Shown here: positions 29,801 through 42,000 of the stretch, in pieces
How the letters are laid out: each line of letters starts with the position of its first letter
Position numbering within the stretch: position 1 is the stretch's first letter
NCBI GenBank assembly: GCA_039545295.1
Contig: BCIK01000006.1
Coordinates: 988,048-1,052,047, forward strand
Length of the DNA: 64,000 bases
Reading direction: 5' to 3'
Origin: Udeniomyces pyricola
Taxonomy: Eukaryota; Basidiomycota; Tremellomycetes; Cystofilobasidiales; Mrakiaceae
The notes under the pieces: generated by a model
The model's database searches: none
Told to the model about the DNA's origin: nothing
Seen by the model: the letters and a program-made list of their open reading frames with translations, nothing else
Position numbers and translations under genes: made by a program

Positions 29801-32800
29801 CTTCCGCACCTTTCGCTCGTCAGACGCTGGCCCAATCCGAGCTTGGCTTTCTCATCGACATGAAACCTCAATCTCCTCCACAGTCCGACAGCACCCCCCA
29901 CCTTCTTGAATCGAAAGGACAAGTAAACACCCGAGCCCCTCTCTTCGACGAGTCCGAAGACGGCTTATCAAATGACATCACAATGGGTTCTCGGTACGAT
30001 CATAGGGAGGATGAGGAAGACGATGACGATTATATCCAGATTCAACGCATGGATGCCATTCAAGCGGCTCTGACATCTATCATTGCGAAAGATGAGGCTT
30101 CGTTGGGAGGGTCTTCAGCTGCAGTCACGACGCCACCTGTCTCTCTCTCCTTCGCCGGCTCGAACGTCTATCAATCGCATGTAGAGACTCATCTCAGACG
30201 TGTCCAGTCATCTTCGGGTCAATCCCGTCGACAACGCGTCGATTCGGAGATTTCGATGGTCCGATCGTTGGACGCCCTGCCAGATCGTTCTTGTCTATCT
30301 ACCTCTTCCTCAGGCACTATGTTACCTTCCTCCTCGCCATCGACCAAATTCATCTCTTCGGCCTCAGAACTGGCCCCCATATCTTCGAGAGGCATCTTCG
30401 ACCAGGCTGATAACGTCGAATCACATGAGCAGACGCGAAGGAGTGCAGCCATCCCGTCGTGTGCCCCTCACTCTTCAATCACAGCGCCCCTCTTTGATGT
30501 CGACTCTGACGAAGACACACATCGACCTACCACAACGTGCTCCTCCCTCTTTCCCTCTTTCGACAGCACGCATCCGCTCGATTCCGCTACGCCTTCTCAT
30601 TACTCAACCCCTCATTTTGCTTCCCCAGGAGATTTGCACCTTCCCCTCGAGATCATTCGGCTAGCGAACAAGATCGCGTCTCTCTGCGATCAAGAACCCA
30701 TCCTCGACGCACTGATACGTAAAGCGGAGCTGACAGGCAACACTGTCGAGCTGAGGTTGCTGAATAAGTCGTATTCAGGTTTGAGAAGAGAAGTGAGGGC
30801 CTTGAATTTCCAGAAGGAGCAGTTTGAGCAGCAGGAAAAGGAAAATCGGTTGGATAGTCAAAGAACAAAAATCACAATTCCAGGAACAACGACGACGGCT
30901 GCGAGGAGCGGTAGTGGGGACGGTGGAGGAAGGGAAGAAGCAGCAGAAGAAGCAGCGGAAGAAGAGGGTTACGGCTATAGCGGAGGGGGCAAGTCGGTCG
31001 TTCGGTATCTTGTTCAAATTGAGCAGATTGGTATAGACGGGCAAGTACGGTATGCCTGGATGATTAAACGTCGGTACAACGAGTTCTGGGAGCTGCAGAA
31101 GGGATTGAAGGAGAGTGTCAGGGAAACCAAAGCGCTTTCCTTGCCGGGGAAGATGGGCTTGAGTGGGCTTGCGTCAGGTTGGATCGATGGCAGAAGGCTG
31201 GCGCTGGAGAAGTATATGCAAGTGAGTTGGCTCATCTTTCGTAGTCTACAAATGTACAGAGACGGTCTGAACATTGACATATGAACTCTCGTTCCTGACA
31301 CATGTGATCCTCGGATACATGCCCTTGTATCTGCACTTCTAGTCCCTTATCACCATTCCTGAAGCTTGTGACTCCTTCGAACTCCGAGCGTTCCTTTCCC
31401 AAACTCCTGCTTTCCCAGTGAACCGCACCCTTGTGGCCAATGTCTCCTCGACTCATAGCCCGACAGATGATACCAAGAGACCATCCGCGCCATTCCTGCC
31501 CCAAAACATCGTCCGACAACTATATCGAACCGTCACGACTGGTCTCGACGATGGATTTCTCTCTTTCACTCCTGGATCCTCCTCCAATTCTCCTTCACTT
31601 ACCCACTCAGCATCTTTCTCCGTACCTTCGCACAGCAGCAGTAGCAGCCCTTCAACGATGCTCGACCTCATCGGCCAGAGACTTGCGAGGCAGGCGGGAG
31701 AGTTTGCGAGCCTTGCTGGGATGGGGTTGACTGACGCTGCGAGTGGTGTCGTGAGGGGCACAGGTGCCGGATTCGGTGTCATTGCGAAGGCTGCAGTTGG
31801 AGGTGGGCTTGGTGGCAGTAGTAGCAATACTGCAACAACATCGGGATCAACAGCGAGTAATGGGTCGTCGCCCGCGGAAACATTGGAACTGTCACCAGAA
31901 CTCAAACCACTAGGAGGAGAAACTGCTTCCTCCTGTACGTTGGCTGAGATCAATTCAGGCCGGCTGTGTGCTGAATCAAAACCTACGCCTCTAATTCCTA
32001 GATGTATCGTCCATCGTTCGCTAACTTGACCCCCCTGCACCGTTCTGTCCTGTTATTCTCGTCTTGCTCTCTACACTCTGAATTCCTCCTCTTGCCAGAC
32101 TTCACCGCACCCATCTGTGACCTTTTCATCGAGATCTTCGAGCTCAAGGAAAACAATTGGCTCCGCCGACAAGCCATCGTCATCATCCTACAACAGCTTC
32201 TTGGAGGTACCATTGAGAGGTCCGTTTCTCTATATCTCAGTGACTGATTGAAAAATGTTTACTATATGTTCTATTGCGCACTGAACACATTCATGTTGCT
32301 TGGTTTACCTATCAATTCGTCTCCCCTTTCCCTCCAGGAAATTGCGCGACGTTTTTCGCACACAAACTTCACCTTCGTCGATCCTCAAGCTTCTTGATTC
32401 ATTCAGCAACACTCTCTGGCCCAATGGTGGACCAAAACGACCAGCCTCGACCCCTAGGACGCCCGATGAGAAACTACAGACGAAAATCGAAGCGAATAAA
32501 AAACTGTCGTCGCTGATGCCTGGTAAGAACTGCATCACTATGATCATATCGTTCTACATGATTTTTCTAGATCAAAAACATGTACTAAGTCCAGGGCGAG
32601 GCCGAAGACGGCAAAGTCAATGGGGTCAAGGTTGAACAAGAAGCAAACCGATATATTAACGCCCGTAATTTCATCCTTTCACCATATGCTCCCTGCTCAT
32701 CTTTCATGCATGTGTCTCTTCTTCTCATTGCGTCCAGATGTTGCCGCCAACATGATCGGCCGCTCAAACGCTCGTCGAGGAGCGCGCCGTCTATTTTCCG

Positions 32801-33163
32801 TGGTACAGAACCAGAGACTCAACCAGCATTTGGTTCATGTCATCATCGATGAGGTGGGCTCTTCATCTCTCTTACTTTCCTTCTGTATTGCGTCATTCTC
32901 CAATTTTCTTCTCTTGAAAAGTTACCATCTTGATTCCCCTCTTTATCTGTTCACCATCCACTGACCATAGAAAACATCCGACGCTTCCCCCCCCCCCTTT
33001 TCGCCCTCTTCTTGTCTCGCTTCATTTACAGTTGGTCTACGCCATCTTTCCTGAGCTACAACACCCAGTTCAGCAGAGGAAACACGATGCATCGATGGCG
33101 CCGACGGAAGACTCGCACGCGTCGTCCATGAACAGTGGCGGTGGAAATATCGCTGGTATATGA
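26837..33163 (+). CDS. Mdm1/SNX13-like sorting nexin (PXA-RGS-PX-Nexin_C)
   Basis: Exons: 26837-27718, 27879-29026, 29181-31221, 31343-31934, 32099-32219, 32338-32522, 32738-32853, 33032-33163; 1738 aa. The first in-frame ATG (26837) begins MGLVTISLVV and a double hydrophobic hairpin for ER anchoring. A PXA domain follows, then an RGS-like domain (VGYFLEWMERRG, VQFWLIVEGF, VYTTLLEDYFPQF, SDLYFKAL), a long Ser-rich linker, a PX domain (VRYLVQIEQIG, RRYNEFWELQKGL, ALEKYM) and a Nexin_C domain (NNWLRRQAIVIILQQLLGGT, NMIGRSNARRGARRLF). Mdm1-family proteins tether ER to vacuole/lysosome and lipid droplets. Yeast Mdm1 lacks the RGS domain, while animal SNX13/14 have it. An extra in-frame exon may lie at 32590-32664 (see findings). 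Confidence 0.88.
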
Positions 33164-34348
33164 TTTAGTGCACCGACCGACCACCGGAGACCGCTATCTA
33201 AAGGGAAAGCATATATTTGGGTGTTGGATCAGACTGGTCGCAGGTGCGAAAGCAGAGATTGGTCGGTGAACGATGTGGTATATTGAGTCGCATTAAAGTC
33301 CATGATAGTGATTACATAGTCTTTAGCTGCTATCTTTTATCTAGATTTGTAGCTGTATTTTGCATGCAGTTACGCGTCGAATGATATGAATGGAACCCTC
33401 ATCATGCAGATCGGTCCAGGGTTGTGCGTCAGAGATCAGACAAATATCGATTGCTAACATGCATAAGTACAGTGATTCATGATCATGACGTGAACGATAT
33501 ATGATAATGCATCTAATCACCGGCGGCCGCCGACCGCCGTCGATCGGAGGATAAGGCCGTAACGAGCTCGATCAAACAACCAACATTCCTTTTGTTCTCA
33601 CCCCCACCGCTGTTCCTCAATCTTCTTGCATTCCATATCGCTCACATCCTCATCACGCTTGTGTCACCGCTGTTGTATCTGCACTTCCTCGCTTCGACAA
33701 ACACACGCACTTGGACCAGTGAGTCTCGTCCCATTTTTGGCGGCAGACTTGATTGAAGCTCTTTCATCGACGCGTCAGTACTCGAGCGCCAAGCCGCGCC
33801 GGGAAGCATTCTTCTTGGTTCAATCCTCCTTCCTGGTTCAAGGTCTCTCTCCAATCACGCAGCCCGTCCTGTGACCGATTCGCTTCCATGTTGGCTTGAA
33901 CATTTTGGGCGCTTGAGCTGCTCTACCTCGCTTCCTCCTCGGCACAGATGCAGGGCTCGAGCGCGAAAGCCGATTGTCGAGGAGATCAGTGGCAGTCCGT
34001 GCGGACGAGACGAACGTCGATATACGTGGGGGTTACTGATATAGGTGCCCAATCAGCTGCTGACCGAAAGTTGTCCTCACCTTATCGTTCTTCAATCTCG
34101 CACGTCCCTATGAGCTCTGTCTATAACAGTTCATTCATCACACACACATAGTGCTCTCCCATTCTCCTGCTGGGACCTTGATCATCACATCCAGCTCAAC
34201 AACCTCTTCTTTGCCCTCCTGACGATTCTTGTCTCGCGCACCTCCGAACCTACAATCTCGATCCACATTCTTGGACGGAGTTTCTCCCACTTGACTTCCT
34301 TGTACCTCTCCCACTGTCGCTACCTACAACACATCTCAATCGTCTCGC
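33164..34348. other. Tandem intergenic region, G-alpha promoter
   Basis: 1.18 kb with no supported coding sequence. Pyrimidine-rich from about 33590 to the G-alpha start, which suggests a long 5' leader possibly with an intron. Confidence 0.55.
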
Positions 34349-36738
34349 ATGGGTGCATGCATGAGCTCCGAATCGGATACACCCGAGGCTCGCCGCAATC
34401 GAGAGCTCGAAAGATCACTCAAAGAGGTTAGCTTCTTTCGTAATCTGTAGACGCTGAAAGCTTGAATAATGCCTTGTGTTTATCGGGGGTCTGATCTCGA
34501 ACAACTTTTCGTATCGATAGGATGAGCGGCGGATGCAGACGCAGGTCAAACTATTGCTCCTCGGAGCCGGCGAAAGTGGGAAGAGCACGGTGTTAAAGGT
34601 AGGCAATGCCATGTTCAGCGTAGGCCCAATTGTCGGTTTCCGTTTGAGAAGCATTTCTGACAGGTTGGTCATACGTCTTATAACGTCTTGCTAGCAAATG
34701 CGTCTGATTCACAATGTTCCCTTCACTGCTGCCGAAAACGAACGTCAGTTCTCCTGAGCAAATCCATAGCTCTGCAGACATATCCCATTCTAATCACTCC
34801 ATCGCATGTGGGCAGATTATCGGCAGCTCGTGTTCTCTAACATCGTCAATGGAATGCGCTCAATCATCGACATCATGGATGTATGGGAGATGAGGGTCCA
34901 TGCTGACAACCGAGTGAGGGTTCCCGTTGCCGTCAGCTCCATCAGTCAAGCCACGCTGACTACCTTCTCTCCTGCTTTGATCAGCGAAATGTTGCTCTAG
35001 TCGATGCGGCCCCCGAGATTCAAAGCGGTCAGCCTTTCCCTCAAGAATATAAGCAACCACTTCTTGATTTGTGGCACGACTCAGAAGTCCGGAGCTGTTA
35101 CGAGCGAGGAAACGAAGCTGCCCTCCCAGAGAAGTAAGCTTCGCTTTACCCCATCAAATACACATACGCGTTTGTTTCTAACGGTTAAATCACAGCTTGC
35201 CTTATTACTTTCAAAATTTAGACCGCTTGTTCTCGGTTGGGTATCATCCCACCGATCAAGACGTGTGAGCTCAAGGACCCGAACTCGCACCATGCATGTG
35301 TGCTCAAAATCAGAAGAAGCTGATATCTTGGTACATCTGGATTTGCTTGATTTATACGATTCAGTGTTCGCTCGAGAGCCAAGACGACAGGAATCTCGGA
35401 GACCGTCTTTAAGATTGGAGAACTTAATTACTCGATGTTCGATGTCGGAGGCCAGCGGTCTGAACGAAAAAAGTGGTATGTGTCCCATTGCGTCGCATCG
35501 TTCCAAAGGTCGAGATGCCTTGCCAGACTCTATGCACGTTCTCTCGCTCTAACCTCGCATCGCACTTACCAGGATTCACTGCTTTGAGAACGTCACGGCC
35601 ATCTTGTTCCTTGTCGCAACTTCAGGTTATGGTCAGTATATCTTCTCAGAAAACGTCGTCACAGCGAGCATATAATCACCACTCAACTCTTTTATCTACC
35701 CTTGCAGATCAATGTCTCGTGGAGGATAAAGATTCGGTAGGTCCAATGCGTTATCTTGTTAAGCGGGGGAAGGTGCAATGACTCTCTTTACCTTTCTTTG
35801 GTGCTTGCAGAACCAAATGCAGGAAGCTTTGATGCTTTTCGACTCTATCACCAACAGGTGATCTTATCAATCCTTCTGCTCCTATGTTTGCTTCAGTAGA
35901 TCCAGTGGATACTGATTCTCATCGTACTTCTGTTTTACAGTCAATGGTTTACCCGAACATCGTGAGTCTAAAATCGGCTCCAGTCTTGATGCCTCTGTGA
36001 ATGGTTTGTTCCCTAATCACGCGTTATATCTTCGTTGTCGTTTGAAGAATGATTCTGTTTCTCAATAAGGTAGGAGTGTGCTTCTAGCTCTCCAGTCTCA
36101 GGTTTTGGCTCTAGACTGAATGTAGCTCAAATTTGGTGATGCCGCCATGAAGGACGACGTCTTTCGAGAGAAAATCAAGGGCCATTCACAAATTCGTGAT
36201 TACTTTACCGGTGCGCCACTCGTCCAGTTGTGATCCTTACATCATCTGTCATCTTTTCACTGACTCATGAATCAACTTTGGTATTGAACATTGACTACAT
36301 GCTCTTCTGCAGATTACTTGGGTCCCGACTCAGACTATCAAGCCGGCCGCGACTTCTTCCAGCGGAAATTCGTACGGCTTAATCGAACGCCGGCCAAAGA
36401 GGTCTATACGCAGTCAGTATTCTCCGCTTCCGTTACCTCTGAATGCATCTCTAATCTTCTTCTGTCACAGATGGTTTAGCTCAAGAAACTCGTCTTGTGA
36501 TTTCCCTCTCCCTCATTCTCTCTGGTTTTCCTATCTCAGTTTCACATGTGCCATCGATACCTCAATGCTCAAGGTAAGGGATACGTTCACTGCGATGTCT
36601 CGCGTCAGCTAACCTGATCTTACGCGAGAGTGCCTCTTACTCATGAACCATTGGCATGATCGGTGCATCTAGGTTGTCATGGCGAGCGTTCAAGATATTA
36701 TCATTCGAAAATCCCTGACGGAGATGGCGGTTATCTAG
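34349..36738 (+). CDS. Heterotrimeric G-protein alpha subunit
   Basis: Sixteen exons: 34349-34426, 34521-34598, 34695-34743, 34816-34913, 34985-35133, 35196-35264, 35365-35475, 35573-35631, 35708-35736, 35811-35857, 35941-35961, 36048-36069, 36153-36210, 36313-36412, 36540-36573, 36673-36738; 355 aa, the usual size. MGAC gives Gly2 for myristoylation and Cys4 for palmitoylation. G1 is GAGESGKS, switch I is RAKTTGI, switch II is [13 protein letters not shown]4 is NKDD and G5 is TCAID. NKDD exists only with the acceptor at 36153. [33 protein letters not shown] and [16 protein letters not shown] resemble the fungal G-alpha group used in pheromone or nutrient signalling. The subgroup is not certain, so no symbol is given. 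Confidence 0.93.
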
Positions 36739-37408
36739 ACTTAGCTATGTGATGACCAACGCTACCACCCAGCTCTAGTGATTCCAGGTCGACCCACAGC
36801 TCCTTTGATGTGCTAAGCGTATATATCATTAGTCACCCGTGCTCTTGCATGATCTCTCTGATGTTCCCCTGTTGACGAGCTCCGATACATCGGGATCAAC
36901 GCGAGGCACGAAAAGGGAAGATTACGCCAGAATATACCATCAAAGTTGATGATCAGTGCATGCGCGCAAACATATCGCTTAAATGTGTATGATCCAAGCG
37001 ATATTCAGGTATCAGTCGCTGTGTATATGTTACTACATATCACGAAGCCTTATATCAAGCAAGTACCAAGTCTGGGAGCATTCCGGTTGGATTCCAGCGG
37101 CGCTGAACCTCGCTGCTGCCTCCAGCCGGCTGCGATGAGCAGCTTTCGAGTCGATGGCGCGCGGCTTGAAACGAAGCGGCGAGATTATAGCTTATAAATC
37201 AGTTATGGAGTAAAATCATAATAAGCGCTTATCCGCTTATGGCCGATTCATGCTTGATTCCCACATTCAACGTTCAACCTTCTACGACTCTGACCTTGAC
37301 CAATCATTAATCATCATCCAAGTCAACTCAACGAGACTCTGTGTGCTCTCGTGTAATCATACTGTCTCCCACACCGCCTCACTCTGGGTCTTTCCCACTC
37401 TACATCTC
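36739..37408. other. Tandem intergenic region
   Basis: No supported gene. AT-rich around 36960-37240, and holds the promoter of the next gene. Confidence 0.55.
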
Positions 37409-38757
37409 ATGAATTCAGGTCAGGATCTGAGTCCTACTCCTGCTCAACTCCCCACGGAGTTGGCGCTGCTCTCACTCTATCCCTCATCCGATACCGAAGA
37501 AGAAGAGGATTCACCACCGCCAGTCCCAAGCTCCAAACAGGAGAGGATCGAGAGAGCAATCAAACTGGGTCGAAGGACTTTTCACGTCCGTAGCCAGGCT
37601 GAAACCCCGTTCGGAGTAAGGATCATCCGTTAGGCTCAGCATTCCTTCGTCAGATTGTAAGCAGCTGGCTGACCCTGCGCCCGAACGGATTCTCCTTCGA
37701 TATCAGTGGTATGCCTCAGCCGAGAGACTTGCATCCAGAAGTCGTGAGTCGCTATTGCCGCCCAGTCCGTCATCATGTCTGCACTTTCCGAGCTAAGATG
37801 AGCTCAAACGCATCTATTTCCTTCCTGGCGTAGCTCTTCCCCGGCAAGCCGCCAGAGCACATGGTCAGTCGAGCCGTACTTTGTTTATCACGTTGCAGAG
37901 TGTCAGAATACTTATTGTTGACATTACTCGATGCACAAACTACAGAAAACCTGATCCAAGGCCTCTACTATCGGCACGAATTTCGCCGGGCGCTGGATGA
38001 ATGCCAGCAGTTATTCGCCGATCCTAAGTTTGACAATCGCGACATCATTGACCTTGCTCTTCGGGCCTGTCTCAAACTGGGCGATGTTGAAACAGGGGAA
38101 AAGATTGCCCGAAGCTGTCGATCCAAGGTGAGCCCATGACACGAGGCCCAATGTGTTTCGTCCTTTCAAACAGCACACTGACGCTTCCTTCGCTTAGTGG
38201 CTATCATCTCCGTTCCTTGGCGTTGCCTCGGGCGAGGTACTGTTCCTCGGGAAACACTATAGTGGTACGTTGAAGCCCTATCAGGTTGAATAGTTCGTTG
38301 GCAGCAACGTGATTGACAGGTTGCTTGGATTTCCATCTCATCGCTCAATCCAGACGCACTCAAAGCATTTCTCTGCGCGCTTTCGGGGCGAACTGGTCTT
38401 CAAGTTCCATTTTTGGAGCCGACAGTGATTTTACTTAAGCACTGGTCCTCGATTCAACCAGAGTTTGGTCCTCTTGCCGCTGATTTCCAAGTTCATCTGG
38501 CTCGCACCCCGTCCCCGTATACTTTCTCTCTATTTGGTACGACTCGCGAACAGCGACGCACTCAACGACCGGTGTACACAATCCCATCCGATCACTGTTG
38601 GATGACCCCGCCTGAGGTCGAGTCGGTTGGACAAGCTCTCGCCTTAGACCTGCGATCAATAGGGCGACTCCATTCGATCCACCTCAAAATGGTCTCTCAT
38701 GACGACACGGGTGGGACTGATCCTGCAGACGAGATGTCTGGCGTTCGAAATCTATGA
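37409..38757 (+). CDS. Hypothetical helical-repeat protein
   Basis: Exons: 37409-37615, 37662-37743, 37834-37863 (30 nt), 37946-38127, 38198-38264, 38354-38757; 323 aa, in frame with consensus splice sites. The N-terminus is acidic and Pro-rich. Residues about 90-165 (LRYQWYASAERLASR, GLYYRHEFRRALDECQQLF, DLALRACLKLGDVETGEKIA) look like two or three TPR-type helix pairs. The C-terminal part (ALKAFLCALS, EPTVILLKHW, FQVHLARTPSPYTF) is not recognised. I cannot name the family. A TPR-like adaptor is an inference from helix spacing. An alternative upstream ATG at 37250 is in frame but gives a less likely start. Confidence 0.62.
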
Positions 38758-39017
38758 ACACATGGTACTAAGCATTGCATAATGTCCAGAACGTCAATCA
38801 TGAGTGAATAAAGAATATTGGCAGTCATGATGAAAGGAATCATTGGTGACATCAGGTATATCGTAGGAGGGCCCACACTGGAGAAGGAAATAAAAGAAGC
38901 AGAGCCGGTATGCAAGAAAAAAACAAAAAACAACAGAAAGTAGAAGAAAAAGATCGCCGTGTCCGAATTGTCAAGCTACGTAGGACAGATGTGACAGCAG
39001 CCATTGTGGACCGTTGG
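38758..39017. other. Convergent intergenic region
   Basis: Short gap between the stop of the hypothetical gene (+) and the stop of the FHA gene (-). It has A-rich runs on the plus strand near 38910-38960. No gene seen. Confidence 0.55.
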
Positions 39018-42000
39018 CTACTTCTTTGCCGCCCGCGTCGACCGTGTTCTCGTTGTCATCGATTCTTCCTCCTCCACACTGATTACAGCTTTGCGCAACG
39101 ACGAGCGGGCAGGAACCTTGGAAGTTGAAGCGGCACCAGCGTGAGACGAGGACAGTTTCACGCTAGTGCCTTTGGCTGTCGTTTTGCGCGTGGAAGGAAC
39201 GGGTGCTGACGTGTCGGGCAGTTTCGCCTGAAAGTGTACATGGTAAGGCAATCAATTACCGTCCAGCGCATCGGCTCATGAAACATAGCGATCAACGGAT
39301 ACTCACTTTGTCATCTTTGTCATCCTCGTCAGTAGCTTTGGCAGGAGTACGTCGCTTCCTGACTACAGGTGGTTCGGCGGGACCAGCAGCAACTGGTTTG
39401 GAGCTGGATGATGATGCGACGGTCCTTGTTCGTGTATTGATGGGCTTTGTAGTCGTCGGTTCTGACTCAATCTTGACCCTTGCAATGCGGCTGCGAAGCC
39501 TAGAAACTTCACGATCAGGGATGGGCTCCTCGAGCGGCTCACTTTTGACTGCACGCCTTGTGGCGCGTGGGATAGCTCGGGGCGCTGGCATCACTGGGGT
39601 TTGGTTTGGGGAGAGTGTTGATGGCTCGATCTTGATTGCCTCGGGGGTAGGAGTCTTGATGCGTCTCGATCCGGTTGATTTAGTTGCTGGAGGGGATGAG
39701 GGTGGATTGGGCTCTTTGCTTGTCCTTGATCGCCGGGTCGGTAGCCTACTGGATGACTCGACAACGGACGCATGGCCTTCCATTGTGCTTGTCTTGGCTC
39801 GTGATCGGACAGGCTTGGATACCGAAGCTTCAGGGCGAGCTTCGGTGGGAATTGGATTGGGGGTGCGAATGGCGGCCTTGAGTGCTGCTTGACGGGTGCG
39901 CATGGGCTTGGGTTTCTCGTTTACAGACGATTCATCGACTTGAGGCGATGATCTGTTGACTTGCCGTAGGTGTTGGGATGTCGATGGGACAACCGGGAGT
40001 TCGTCGGTAGTCTTCGTTCGGCTTCGGGTAGCTTTGGGCGTAGGCTTCTTCGGACTGATCTCAACAGTCGGCTCTTCAGCGTTGTCCTTGACTGACGCAT
40101 AAACTGATTCTTCATGACCTTCCTCTTCGTCGTCGGTCTCCGCTTGAGAGGCATCGGCTGCGACGTTGACCTCACTCGTTTCCTCGGCGCCGAAGTTATC
40201 TGATAAAACCTCTCTCTTTACAGTCATCTCCTCATCCCCTTCATCGTCGTAGAGATCTTCAGGAACGTATGGCTCGGCGGCTTTGATCAACTGGGCTTCG
40301 AACCCAAAGTCCGAGCCGCCGAGGTCAGCGGATGACAGGTGATGGGAAGGTGGCAAGGTATGGTCCTCTTCCTCCGTGAGAGAAGACGAGAACATAATTG
40401 GGTTGGAGGAGAAATGTGCGTCTACAAGTGGAGCTGGAGCGTTCTGGGGGGTATGGAGAAGATCGCGGATGCCGGCGAATTGTGGAGTGGTCGGATCTGG
40501 GGCTAGATGAAACATGTCCCTTATCCCGTTCAATTGAGGCGTAGCAGGTGTAACTTCCTGGGCTAAGTGGAACATGTTCTTCAAGCCGGCAAGCCTCGGA
40601 CTATCGACTAGTGTCGCTGGTGCCTCCTTGAACATTTCTCGCATTCCACTGTAACGTGGAGTTGCGTTCGACTCGGCCGTGGGGTAGAGATGTCTGAGAT
40701 CAGCCATGTATGGCGTTGATGGCATTTGATGAGCCGTGGCGGATGCCCAGGGTACGCTAGAAGATGGTGATGAAACGAGGACGTCAGGCCGGATGTCCGT
40801 CTCAGGGGCGACCAGTGACTCGCTGACCAAACTGGGATCGAATGTCGCTTCGGGATGTCTTTGTGATTCAGGCAGAGGGTTGGATGATTGCTGGTTGGGA
40901 TCAAAGTTGTGAGCGGGGTTTTCGAGTACTGGCGTTGGTGCCAGGGAATTTCGAATAGCTAGACTTTTGCGCCTGAGCAGCTCGGCCTTCTTGGCAAGGC
41001 CTTGGAGCGGCGTTTTAGAGTCTTCGTCACTAGAGACTTCGATGGGAGTAATCTGAGGAGTCGAGACCTTACGAGGTGAAGCGTAGAGTTCCTTAAAATT
41101 GATAGTTGATGGGGTTAATAGCTGTCTGGGGCCGGAAGCGATGATGGCGGTCGAATCTCGTCGAGAAGATATCTAACGAAAGCGAAATGTTTTAGTCAGC
41201 ACACCATGCGAGGAACTGGGCAGGAACTATATTACATGCAAAGCTAACCTTTGTCAGATCGGACTGAGGCCCCGCACTCGGCTCGTGCCCAGGTTCGCAC
41301 TTGGGCGCAATCGTCTTTGGCACTCGTACCGGCGATCCGAGACTTGGTTTCGCGTGCACTGGACCGAGCAAGCGGCCAATAGGACCGCCAGACTGAGCAG
41401 ATGGATTTCGGACAGGGGGACCCATAGAACGCGGCACACCATACTTGACAGGTCGAGCGACCTGTGGTGTGAAGAACGTTGGTAGGAACGTCGCGGTTGA
41501 CTATAGAACATGTCAGAAGTGACAATCAGTACATATATGCCAGAACAACGATATGTAAAGCGTAGACACCTCGACAAACCTTATGTGCTGGAGTAGTAGT
41601 CTCATCTGCTCGGGCAACAAAAGCTGTCTCTCTTTTGTGTTCTTCGTCTTTGTCCTTGACGTAGACTGTTTCATCTCCTTCTTGCTCTGCCTCATCCTCT
41701 CCACCCTGATCCACCTCGTTCTCGGAGTCGTACGGCTCGATGTCGTTCTCTCCGTCAGAGTCGAACTTCTCCTCCAAACTCTCATAGAAGTTCTCCTGGC
41801 CATGCTGGTCGACCTTCCGTTCGTCGATTTCTTCCCACTCGTGCTCGGCCTCGTGCTCCTTGTTGAGCTCAGATTCGAAGCCGCCGTCCACGATAAGGCT
41901 TTGTTCTACCTCTTCATCAGAATCTGGTTCGGACTCGGCGGACATAGCAACATCCTAGACAAGAGCATCACGTAGTCGTCAGTGATCATACCAAATGAGA

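Noticed and set aside
36126..36152. Upstream acceptor as the main G-alpha splice site
   Set aside because: It removes the NKxD motif and adds 9 residues, so it was kept only as a possible alternative form.
39203..39892. 229-codon plus-strand frame antisense to the FHA gene
   Set aside because: It is a mirror of low-complexity codons in the 1866-nt FHA exon, with no motif or splice support.
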